From Heminiphilus faecis (lineage in GTDB: Bacteria > Bacteroidota > Bacteroidia > Bacteroidales > Muribaculaceae), in the NCBI RefSeq assembly GCF_008728965.1, contig NZ_VSMC01000001.1, positions 183,511 through 247,510 on the forward strand: a stretch of DNA of 64,000 bases, in the 5' to 3' direction. This document shows positions 7,585 to 15,353 of the stretch, one piece after another. Position 1 is the first letter of the stretch. The number at the start of each line of letters is the position of its first letter. A program made the translations under genes and the position numbers. The notes beneath the pieces are model-generated. The model was not told where the DNA came from and searched no databases. It worked only from the letters and a program-made list of their open reading frames with translations.

Positions 7585-8895
7585 ATGGACAACGACTTCA
7601 AGGAGGTATCAGAAAACTACACCATAGCGGAAGCCATACGTGAAGCCCGCCGATGTCTGGGATGCAAGGTGCCCGGGTGCAAAAAAGGATGCCCCGTCAG
7701 CAACGATATTCCGGAGTGGATTGCCGAACTTGCCAAAGGCAACTTCGGCAATGCCATGTCTATAATACACAGCCGCAGCAACCTGCCGGCAGTATGCGGA
7801 CGTGTATGCGCCCATGAACGACAGTGCGAGGGCCACTGTGTGCTTGGCAAGAAAGGCACACATATAAACATAGGCAAACTCGAGCGTTTCGTAGCCGACT
7901 TCGATTCCGAAGCTGGCCTCGCACATGAAGCCATACCAGAAAAGTCAAGGGGGCGCGTAGCGGTCATCGGCAGCGGTCCGGCCGGCCTTACAATCGCCGG
8001 CGACCTGTCGCGACAGGGATTTGCCGTAGAGATTTTCGAGATGGAGCCGGAGCCGGGCGGAGTACTGATGTTCGGCATACCGGAATACCGCCTGCCCAAA
8101 GAGGTGGTGCGCCGCGAAATAAAGAAAATAGAGAACCTCGGGGTGACATTCCACCTTAACACCACCATAGGCCGCGACTTTACGGTCGACGACCTTTTCG
8201 CCAAAGGCTTCGACGCCATATTCATAGGTACCGGCACCGGAAAGCCTAAAAAACTTGACATCCCCGGCATAAATCATCGCGGTGTACGTCAGGCCATATG
8301 GTTTCTGCGACGTGTAAGCCTGTTTCAGAACGGCAATATAGACCGCAAAGAGGTGATAGTAAACGAAGGCGACAAGGTATTTGTGATCGGATGCGGCAAT
8401 ACCGCCATTGATGCGGCGCGCACCGCGGTACGCATGGGAGCGGCGGAAGTGACAGTAGTCTATCACCGCACAATCAACGATATGAAGGCGCTCCGCTCCG
8501 AGTATGACGACGCAGTGGCCGAAGGAGTGAAATTTTTGTGGAATTCGTCGGTCAAAGATATTACCGGCGCCGAGGGCACACGCCTGAGCCACATAATAAT
8601 TGACACGGAAGGCACAGCCCGTACTGTCGAGGCCGACAGGCTCATACTTGCGGTAGGAAGCGCTCCGGCCGCGAGAATAGTATCGACAACAGAAGGCATA
8701 GAAGTCGACGACAAAGGATATGTGCTGACACGCGACACCCCTTACGGCATGACCACACGCCCCGGAGTATTTGCCGGCGGCGACGTCACCAACCGGCCCG
8801 CAACCGTAGTCCATGCCATGCAGGACGCCAAGAGCGTGGCCGAGGGAATAGCACGCTACATAGACGCGGTAAAGTTGATGGAGTCAATCAAATAA
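7585..8895 (+). CDS. Glutamate synthase small-subunit-like NAD(P)H flavoprotein
   Basis: The 436-residue protein has the GltD layout. An N-terminal iron-sulfur region contains C24, C27, C32 and C36, then a second cluster CGRVCAHERQCEGHC. An FAD-binding motif (VAVIGSGPAGLTIAG) lies near residue 130, an NAD(P)-binding motif (VFVIGCGNTAIDAAR) near 270, and the late motif is GVFAGGDVTNRPATVV. In glutamate synthase this subunit passes electrons from NADPH to the large subunit, but no large subunit is encoded here. Similar stand-alone proteins occur in anaerobes. It begins 6 bp after kduI, so it shares that transcript; its role in uronate use is unknown and may be redox balancing. Confidence 0.85.
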   Translation: MDNDFKEVSENYTIAEAIREARRCLGCKVPGCKKGCPVSNDIPEWIAELAKGNFGNAMSIIHSRSNLPAVCGRVCAHERQCEGHCVLGKKGTHINIGKLERFVADFDSEAGLAHEAIPEKSRGRVAVIGSGPAGLTIAGDLSRQGFAVEIFEMEPEPGGVLMFGIPEYRLPKEVVRREIKKIENLGVTFHLNTTIGRDFTVDDLFAKGFDAIFIGTGTGKPKKLDIPGINHRGVRQAIWFLRRVSLFQNGNIDRKEVIVNEGDKVFVIGCGNTAIDAARTAVRMGAAEVTVVYHRTINDMKALRSEYDDAVAEGVKFLWNSSVKDITGAEGTRLSHIIIDTEGTARTVEADRLILAVGSAPAARIVSTTEGIEVDDKGYVLTRDTPYGMTTRPGVFAGGDVTNRPATVVHAMQDAKSVAEGIARYIDAVKLMESIK

Positions 8896-9007
8896 TTTAA
8901 CGTTTATTGCACTCGGTTGAGAGAATAGTCTTAACTTTACGGTCGCTTAACCGATAACCAGAAACTTACAGGATGTTTAACGACACCATCTTAAAAAACA
9001 AGACGAT

Positions 9008-10027
9008 ATGAAAGTTATAACACTCGGCGAGATCATGCTCCGCCTTTCCACTCCCGGTTTTGACCGCTTCATTCAGGTCGACAGTTTTGACGCCTGCTAC
9101 GGCGGCGGCGAAGCCAATGTGGCCGTCAGCTGCGCCAATTACGGCCACGACGCTTACTTTGTAAGCAAACTTCCGAAACATGAGATAGGTCAGGCTGCGC
9201 TCAACGCACTGCGACGCTACGGAGTGCACACCGACTACATAACCCGTGGAGGTGACCGCGTAGGCATATATTATCTTGAGACAGGAGCGTCAATGCGCCC
9301 GTCGAAGGTCATATATGACCGTGCACATTCATCTATAGCCGAAGCGGAGCCTGAAGACTTCGACTTCGATGCCATCATGGAGGGCGCCGACTGGTTTCAC
9401 TGGAGCGGCATAACCCCCGCAATCAGCGACAAGGCAGCCGAACTTACCCGTCTGGCTTGTGAAGCCGCCAAACGCCACGGAGTCACCGTAAGCGTGGACC
9501 TCAACTTCCGCAAGAAGCTGTGGACAAGCGATAAGGCACAGTCGATAATGCGTCCGCTGATGAAATATGTCGACGTATGCATAGGCAATGAGGAAGACGC
9601 AGAACTATGTCTCGGCTTCAAGCCCGACAGCGATGTCGAGGGCGGCAATACGGATGCCGAGGGCTACAAAGGCATTTTCAAGGCCATGATGAAGGAGTTC
9701 GGCTTCAAATATGTCGTGTCGACACTGCGGGAATCGTTCTCGGCAACGCACAACGGCTGGAAAGGCATGATATACAACGGCAGCGACTTCTACGTGTCGA
9801 AACGCTATGACATAAATCCCATAATCGACCGCGTCGGCGGAGGCGACTCTTTCTCGGGCGGCCTTATACACGGTTTGCTAACAATGCCGTCGCAGGAAGA
9901 AGCGCTTGAATTTGCCGTGGCCGCATCAGCGCTCAAACAGACAGTACCCGGCGACTTCAATATGATGTCGGCCGACGAGGTAAAAGCACTTGCCGGAGGA
10001 GCAGCCAACGGCCGCGTGCAGCGTTAA
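9008..10027 (+). CDS. kdgK: 2-keto-3-deoxygluconate kinase (PfkB family)
   Basis: The 339-residue sugar kinase phosphorylates 2-keto-3-deoxygluconate to KDPG with ATP. It shows the PfkB start ITLGEIMLRLSTPG, the early substrate-binding GGGEANVAVSCANYG, and the C-terminal signature VGGGDSFSGGLIHG with the catalytic base D280. Eda follows after 34 bp, so kinase and aldolase form the last two steps of the same pathway. It lies 112 bp after the flavoprotein; TAACTTTA at 8932-8939 is a near-match to a -7 box, so a secondary promoter is possible. KdgK is chosen over fructokinase because of the kdu/eda context. Confidence 0.9.
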   Translation: MKVITLGEIMLRLSTPGFDRFIQVDSFDACYGGGEANVAVSCANYGHDAYFVSKLPKHEIGQAALNALRRYGVHTDYITRGGDRVGIYYLETGASMRPSKVIYDRAHSSIAEAEPEDFDFDAIMEGADWFHWSGITPAISDKAAELTRLACEAAKRHGVTVSVDLNFRKKLWTSDKAQSIMRPLMKYVDVCIGNEEDAELCLGFKPDSDVEGGNTDAEGYKGIFKAMMKEFGFKYVVSTLRESFSATHNGWKGMIYNGSDFYVSKRYDINPIIDRVGGGDSFSGGLIHGLLTMPSQEEALEFAVAASALKQTVPGDFNMMSADEVKALAGGAANGRVQR

Positions 10028-10061
10028 CAATCAGCAAAACCAATAGCTTAAACAATTAACT

Positions 10062-10730
10062 ATGGCAAAATTTGATAAGCAGTCGGTATTGGCCAAAATA
10101 GGAGCCACCGGCATGGTGCCCGTATTTTACCACTCCGACCCGGAGATCGCCAAAAAAGTATTGAAAGCCTGCTATGACGGAGGCGTGCGTGCATTTGAAT
10201 TTACAAACCGCGGCGACTTCGCCCATGAGATATTCGAGACCCTTGTCAAGTATGCGGCCTCGGAGTGCCCCGAAATGGCTGTCGGCGTCGGCTCTATAGT
10301 AGATCCGGCCACCGCCGCCCTGTATCTGCAGCTCGGAGCTTGTTTCGTAGTGGGACCGCTGTTTAATCCCGAGGTAGCCAAGATATGTAACCGCCGTCTT
10401 GTGCCCTATACTCCGGGATGCGGCAGCATATCGGAAGTGGGCTTCGCGCAGGAAGCAGGATGTGACCTATGCAAGGTATTTCCGGGCGATGTGCTCGGCC
10501 CGAAGTTTGTCAAAGGATTACTCGCACCCATGCCGTGGTCAAAACTCATGGTCACCGGCGGTGTCGAGCCTACGGAAGATAATATCGCCTCATGGTTTAA
10601 AGCCGGAGTATACTGTGTGGGCATGGGCTCGAAGCTTTTTCCCAAAGACCGCATAGCCGCAGCCGACTGGTCATATATCACCGACAAGTGCCGCGAGGCT
10701 CTCTGCTATGTAGCCGCCAACAGAAAATAA
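10062..10730 (+). CDS. eda: KDPG / 4-hydroxy-2-oxoglutarate aldolase
   Basis: The 222-residue TIM-barrel aldolase splits 2-keto-3-deoxy-6-phosphogluconate into pyruvate and glyceraldehyde-3-phosphate. The Schiff-base lysine is K138 in [15 protein letters not shown]. Other class I features are FEFTNRG early on, [12 protein letters not shown] in the middle, and [19 protein letters not shown] before the end. Length is typical. It is the last gene of the uronate cluster and is followed within 20 bp by a strong terminator. Confidence 0.95.
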   Translation: MAKFDKQSVLAKIGATGMVPVFYHSDPEIAKKVLKACYDGGVRAFEFTNRGDFAHEIFETLVKYAASECPEMAVGVGSIVDPATAALYLQLGACFVVGPLFNPEVAKICNRRLVPYTPGCGSISEVGFAQEAGCDLCKVFPGDVLGPKFVKGLLAPMPWSKLMVTGGVEPTEDNIASWFKAGVYCVGMGSKLFPKDRIAAADWSYITDKCREALCYVAANRK

Positions 10731-10749
10731 ATCCCGTCATACAATAAAC

Positions 10750-10777
10750 AAAAAAGGCGCCTTCCGGCGCCTTTTTT
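10750..10777. terminator. Bidirectional terminator between eda and the fimbrillin-like gene
   Basis: A perfect stem AAAAAAGGCGCC / GGCGCCTTTTTT (10750-10761 with 10766-10777) closes on a TTCC loop. It has T-runs in both directions, so it ends the eda transcript on the plus strand and the converging 10776-11924 transcript on the minus strand. It overlaps the stop codon of the latter. Confidence 0.93.
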
Positions 10778-11924
10778 AGTATCGTGATATGTCTATTGTC
10801 TCGATACCTTGCAGATCATTCAGCTCGAAGCCGGTGGAGTTCCATGTCTCCACGACCACTTGCTTCGTACCCGGGTCAGGTATCTCCATCGCTCCGCCTA
10901 TGGCATAACCGGCTCCATGATTACCCGAAAGTATAGAACCAAACACATTGTCGCCCGTGAAGTAAGGGAAAACAAAGTTTGACCTGCTGAAGTCAAAGCT
11001 CAGCATGCCGTAGCCCTCCATAGGTTGCATTTCATCACCTTCTGCGTTGAGCGACACCTCTTCGGTCATAGCCGGAACAAACACAAGACCTGTATCGGTA
11101 AGCACAAGACGGAACTTGTATTGGAAGCCAGTACGCATCTCCACTTCAGGAAATCCGACCACATAGGTCTTGCCGTCGATTACAGCGGTAAGAGTAGCCG
11201 GTTTGCCCTTTGTCGAGAACGGTATGACCCACATCTGCGGCAGATCGTCGGTCCAGCCCTTATTGTCTACCGTCTTTGACACCGACAAAGTGAACTGCTC
11301 CTTGCCCTTGCCGGTGATTTTTCCCGTACCGGTATGCATTGTACCGGAAGTAAACACCTGTTCGCCGGCAATACTAAGCGACGTAAGAGCACCCGTACCC
11401 GAATATCCCTGAGCCACGATATTGAACATAGCGAGGCTGAGTGCATGCTTCATGTTCAGCTTCACATTATGGGTAGTGAAAGATGCAGGCACATACTCTC
11501 CGGAGTAAAGCAGGTCGACCTGATCGGTTATGTTGACAGGTATGGCCGCTGGGTCGGTATTGGCCGAACTGAACGGAGCCACCGCATATAGAAATGCATT
11601 CTGTCCTTGCTGTATGCGTACTTCGGGAGCGAGTGTCCACTTACCGGAGGCACGAGAAGCCTTGACATTGTCCACTATGTCGGGAGCGTCGATACGTCCG
11701 TAGGTCTTGGCCCATACATTCATCGCGTCGCCGTCGTCAAATTCGAGCACCACAGGAGCCTTGGTTATGACCTCGGTAGTTATTCCTACGGCCACAGACT
11801 TGTCATCGGGAGCCGGTCCGGGTCCGTCGGGATTATCTTCTTTACCTCCTCCGCAGGCAGTCACGGTCATGGCGGTCAGCAACACTACCGCACCAAGCAC
11901 GCAGTTTTCATATATCTTTTTCAT
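10776..11924 (-). CDS. Fimbrillin-like (Mfa/FimA family) lipoprotein
   Basis: The 382-residue protein has a lipoprotein signal with the cysteine at 24 (TVTAC) and then a Gly- and Asp-rich linker. The body shows the pattern of Bacteroidales fimbrillin-type shells: TEVITKAPVVLEFDDGDAMNVW, a central LNMKHALSLAMFNI and a GFQYKFRLVL strand. Proteins of this family form fimbrial stalks or tips, or act as surface adhesins. No usher or anchor genes are nearby. It starts 18 bp after the C10 protease stop, so the two are probably co-transcribed. Such proteases process secreted proteins, and several Bacteroidales C10 genes lie beside small lipoprotein inhibitors; this protein is larger than those, so an inhibitor role is only a guess. 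Confidence 0.65.
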   Translation of the reverse strand: MKKIYENCVLGAVVLLTAMTVTACGGGKEDNPDGPGPAPDDKSVAVGITTEVITKAPVVLEFDDGDAMNVWAKTYGRIDAPDIVDNVKASRASGKWTLAPEVRIQQGQNAFLYAVAPFSSANTDPAAIPVNITDQVDLLYSGEYVPASFTTHNVKLNMKHALSLAMFNIVAQGYSGTGALTSLSIAGEQVFTSGTMHTGTGKITGKGKEQFTLSVSKTVDNKGWTDDLPQMWVIPFSTKGKPATLTAVIDGKTYVVGFPEVEMRTGFQYKFRLVLTDTGLVFVPAMTEEVSLNAEGDEMQPMEGYGMLSFDFSRSNFVFPYFTGDNVFGSILSGNHGAGYAIGGAMEIPDPGTKQVVVETWNSTGFELNDLQGIETIDISRY

Positions 11925-11942
11925 AATCGGATATTCGTTATA

Positions 11943-13556
11943 TTATTTCACAATCTTGATTTTTTTCACCTCGGTACCGCATCGCAGTTCAAGTACGTTC
12001 ACTCCGTCGGAAAGGTCGGCTTTATTGAATGTAAGTTCGGGTAGCGGCTCTATAGCGCCCTCAGCGATCTTCACGCCTGCCGCACCGGTTATAGTATAAT
12101 ACACGTTATGCTTCGTTTTAAGAGTAAAAGAGCCTATGGTACGGTTGTAAGACAATGAAGTGGCCTCCTCAATACTACGCCACGGCCTTACCGCGATGGA
12201 GAAGCCCTGTACGAGCGACTCGCCGCTTGCTCCGTCGGTCACCTCGATATCGACAGCTATAGTACCGTCTGACTTGTCGAGCCTTCGCGTGGTCTTCAAC
12301 ATGCCGTTATCTATGGTAAAGGGCACCTCGGCATAAGAGTCGGTCGATGAATTATACATGCCGCGCACACTGAATGTCATCGAACCGGCGGGTACCTCTC
12401 CGTTTACCATAATGCTTCCTACAACAGAACCGGCATCAAGCCCCTCCTCAATCTCGGAATTGCTTAGAGTTATACTACGCAACAGACGGTCGGGAGCTCC
12501 GATACCGATAATAATCACATGATAGTCATTAAAGAAGTATGGTGCATCGCGAAGGTTGTCGAGACGGAAATATCCGTCGCCGCTACCTCCCCATCCCCAA
12601 TTGACGTGGAAGCTGTTGTTTCCGTCAAATCCGTCGACATTGAAGCTATGTCCGGCATTTCTATCCGTATCCACGGCATTGTATATGACCGCACGGCCGG
12701 CATGCAGTTCGTTGAGAACCAAACGGTCCCAGTCGCCTTTGTACGCACTGCGCCATATGTAAGACACATCGTTGCCGTAGCCGAAATGCTCACGAAGGCC
12801 GTTGGATATGCGGTCGACCTCATTGGACGGTATGCCCGAACCGTCTACACCGTAATTCATCCTCACGCTCATTCCGGCATGATACAGGAAGCGGGCAACC
12901 TCGTCATAGGAGTTTGCACCCGATAATATGTCATCCCAATTATATGCGCGCTCGCTGTCAAAGTTTATGCGTTGTGTACCATAACCGGCAGCGGAATATG
13001 ATACAGACCCTTTCGGACGAGACGGATACTGCTGCACGCTCATAGCCTGTCCCATGGCTACGGCCACACAGCCTACAAGCGCTTTGTTGTCGTCCGTACC
13101 GGGACAATACTTATTGAAAGGGGCGGGCTGATTCCACTTCATAGTGATGAGCGGCTCCACCGATGCTCCGGCACGTGAACGCACCATGACGGGGTCAGCC
13201 CATGTTTTCTGCGTGGCACCCGAACGTGCAGCGGTCACCACAAGCTTCTTATACTCGCCAAACATATAGCGCAAATTGTCGGGAGCCGCACCAAGACTCA
13301 GGGAGCCTTTGGGCGAGTAGCCTATCACAGGCTCCACATTATCGTCAGCGGCGACGATGACCCATCCCTGCGGAGCGAAGTTTACAATGTAGCAGCCTCC
13401 GTCGACACTCTCGACGCTCCTCACCGAATGGCTGACTCCGTTCACACTGTTGATAAATGTAGTGGCAACCGACGATGCACGGGTACGGTCGACGGGCAAC
13501 GCCCATGCCGTAATGCAACATGTAGCCACAAGCATGCTTATGACAAATTTCTTCAT
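11943..13556 (-). CDS. C10 (streptopain-like) secreted cysteine protease
   Basis: The 537-residue protein has a signal peptide (about 1-19), a propeptide-like N-domain (GCYIVNFAPQGWVIVAADD), and a papain-like catalytic domain of the SpeB/interpain type. The nucleophile is C163 in LVGCVAVAMGQAM and the general base is H303 in AGHSFNVDGFDG, followed by the conserved FHVNWGWGG. The last 170 residues are beta-rich; the tail ELRCGTEVKKIKIVK resembles a type IX secretion sorting domain. Substrates are unknown. The upstream region holds three spaced copies of ACTACAA that may bind a regulator. Confidence 0.88.
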   Translation of the reverse strand: MKKFVISMLVATCCITAWALPVDRTRASSVATTFINSVNGVSHSVRSVESVDGGCYIVNFAPQGWVIVAADDNVEPVIGYSPKGSLSLGAAPDNLRYMFGEYKKLVVTAARSGATQKTWADPVMVRSRAGASVEPLITMKWNQPAPFNKYCPGTDDNKALVGCVAVAMGQAMSVQQYPSRPKGSVSYSAAGYGTQRINFDSERAYNWDDILSGANSYDEVARFLYHAGMSVRMNYGVDGSGIPSNEVDRISNGLREHFGYGNDVSYIWRSAYKGDWDRLVLNELHAGRAVIYNAVDTDRNAGHSFNVDGFDGNNSFHVNWGWGGSGDGYFRLDNLRDAPYFFNDYHVIIIGIGAPDRLLRSITLSNSEIEEGLDAGSVVGSIMVNGEVPAGSMTFSVRGMYNSSTDSYAEVPFTIDNGMLKTTRRLDKSDGTIAVDIEVTDGASGESLVQGFSIAVRPWRSIEEATSLSYNRTIGSFTLKTKHNVYYTITGAAGVKIAEGAIEPLPELTFNKADLSDGVNVLELRCGTEVKKIKIVK

Positions 13557-13632
13557 AATGCTGATTGGTATAATGCTGATTTTACTACAAAAATTAATTT
13601 CTTACTACAAAAACCGTACGTTTGACTACAAA
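13555..13632 (-). promoter_or_regulatory. Upstream region of the C10 protease with phased direct repeats
   Basis: ACTACAA occurs at 13584-13590, 13604-13610 and 13625-13631, that is every 20-21 bp (two helical turns), so all copies face the same side of the DNA. Closer to the gene, ATAATGCTGATT is duplicated at 13555-13566 and 13570-13581, over the start codon and ribosome-binding region. No clean -7 box was found. The spacing suggests an activator-binding array; this is inference. Confidence 0.4.
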
Positions 13633-13690
13633 TAAATGAAATAAATCGCAATTTGCCAAACAAAAGACATGAATTCTTCAGAATCGCATC

Positions 13691-13726
13691 AAAAAAAGAG
13701 TCCGGAACGCAGACTGCATTCCGGAC
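13691..13726 (-). terminator. Terminator of the GH51 operon
   Basis: On the minus strand GTCCGGAA/TTCCGGAC (13719-13726 with 13700-13707) forms a stem around an 11-nt loop, followed closely by a run of seven T residues (complement of 13691-13697). It lies 24 bp after the stop codon of the 13750-15318 gene. Confidence 0.9.
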
Positions 13727-13749
13727 CCAATATATTTAACCAAAGATTG

Positions 13750-15318
13750 TCAACGGAGCGACAAAGTCACAATCGACTTCGCGGGAAGGGTAAGCGAAAG
13801 CACACCTTTCTTGACCTTTACATTCTTGGTGTCAAAAGGCTTGATCTTGACATCATTAGGATGATCGAAATCGTTGTAGGCAGCAATGTTGTCGGATGTA
13901 ATTATCTCGCCGGTGATATTCTTAGCCTTTATGTCGCCGAGCGGTATCTCGATTTTATAAGCCTTGTCGAGCGATATGTTGGTCATGGATACAGTAACAA
14001 CGCCGTCCTTCTCCGAAGCCGTAGCGCTCAACATGGGCAGAGTGCGGAGTGTGTCGGAACGCTCGCTGCGCACCTTCATCTCGGGGAACTGTGCGGTGAC
14101 CGGAATCATGCGCGCACCCTGATGAGGCACATACATCTTAAACACATAGTAGGTGGGGGTGAGCACCATCTTGTCATCCTTGGTGAGCACCATTGACTGG
14201 AGCACATTGGCTATCTGTGCTATGTTGGCCATCTTTACACGGTCGGTGTACTTGTGGAACACGTTAAGCGACAAAGCGGCCACCATAGCGTCGCGCATGG
14301 TGTTTTGCTGATAAAGGTGACCGGGTATGGATCCGGGTTCCTGATCCCACCATGTGCCCCATTCGTCAACGAGCAGACCCACACGCTTCTTGGGGTCATA
14401 CTTGTCCATAATGTCGGCGTGCTTCTTTATGACATCTTCAATCTCAAGACACTTGCCGAGAGTCCAGTAATAATCGTCGTCGGTAAACTTGGTAGCAGAG
14501 CCTTTCGAGCCGGTCCATCCGGGAGTCGTGTAGTAGTGCAGCGAGATACCGTCCATGAGGTTTCCGGCATTTTTCATAAGCACATCGGTCCACTTGTAAT
14601 CGTAATCGCTCGCGCCGGATGCTATCTTGTAAAGATGATTGCCGTTGAAGTTACGGCAGTAAGTCTGATAACGGCGATATACGTCAGCATAGAACTCGGG
14701 AGTGAAGTTACCGCCACATCCCCACGACTCATTGCCGACACCGAGATATTTCAGTTTCCACGGCTTTTCGCGGCCGTTCTCTTTGCGGAGTTTGGCCATA
14801 GGACCATCGGCGGCGGTGATGTATTCAACCCACTTTGCAAGTTCCTCTACAGAACCGCTACCTACGTTTCCGCTCAGGTAAGGCTCGGTGCCGATAAGCT
14901 CGCACAGGTTGAAGAACTCGTGCGTACCGAAACTGTTGTCCTCGACAGTGCCGCCCCAGTTGTTATTGACCATGCGCGGACGGTTTTCTTTAGGACCGAT
15001 ACCGTCAACCCAATGGTATTCGTCGGCAAAGCATCCGCCGGGCCATCGCAGCACCGGTATGTGAAGTTCTTTGAAAGCCGAAATCACGTCATTGCGGTAG
15101 CCGGAAGTGTTAGGTATGGAAGAATCCTCGCCAACCCATATGCCTCCGTAGATGCATGAGCCGAGATGCTCGGCAAACTGACCATAAATCTCCGGTGCGA
15201 TTGTGATTGCGGGAGCGTCGGTGTCAAGAGTAAGAGTAATAGTCTCGTCGGCAGCCCATGCGGTTGCGCAGCAGGCCGTCATCATCGCGGCAAAGCCGGT
15301 TTTTATCAATCTATTCAT
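13750..15318 (-). CDS. GH51 alpha-L-arabinofuranosidase (short form)
   Basis: The 522-residue exo-enzyme releases terminal alpha-L-arabinofuranose from arabinan or arabinoxylan side chains. A signal peptide (about 1-22, ending AWA) sends it to the periplasm. The (beta/alpha)8 domain starts APEIYGQFAEHLG; the acid/base is E197 in GVGNESWG and the nucleophile is E319 in LLVDEWGTWW. Also typical are RWPGGCFADEYHW and ISLHYYT. The last 100 residues are a beta-sandwich. It lies 35 bp after the larger GH51 gene on the same strand and is followed by a strong terminator. Confidence 0.94.
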   Translation of the reverse strand: MNRLIKTGFAAMMTACCATAWAADETITLTLDTDAPAITIAPEIYGQFAEHLGSCIYGGIWVGEDSSIPNTSGYRNDVISAFKELHIPVLRWPGGCFADEYHWVDGIGPKENRPRMVNNNWGGTVEDNSFGTHEFFNLCELIGTEPYLSGNVGSGSVEELAKWVEYITAADGPMAKLRKENGREKPWKLKYLGVGNESWGCGGNFTPEFYADVYRRYQTYCRNFNGNHLYKIASGASDYDYKWTDVLMKNAGNLMDGISLHYYTTPGWTGSKGSATKFTDDDYYWTLGKCLEIEDVIKKHADIMDKYDPKKRVGLLVDEWGTWWDQEPGSIPGHLYQQNTMRDAMVAALSLNVFHKYTDRVKMANIAQIANVLQSMVLTKDDKMVLTPTYYVFKMYVPHQGARMIPVTAQFPEMKVRSERSDTLRTLPMLSATASEKDGVVTVSMTNISLDKAYKIEIPLGDIKAKNITGEIITSDNIAAYNDFDHPNDVKIKPFDTKNVKVKKGVLSLTLPAKSIVTLSLR

Positions 15319-15353
15319 TATAAGTTATTGTAATAGGGTAATATATACACATG

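Noticed and set aside
14254-15159. 301-codon plus-strand frame opposite the short GH51 gene
   Set aside because: Shadow of the GH51 reading frame; no signal, domain or promoter supports it.
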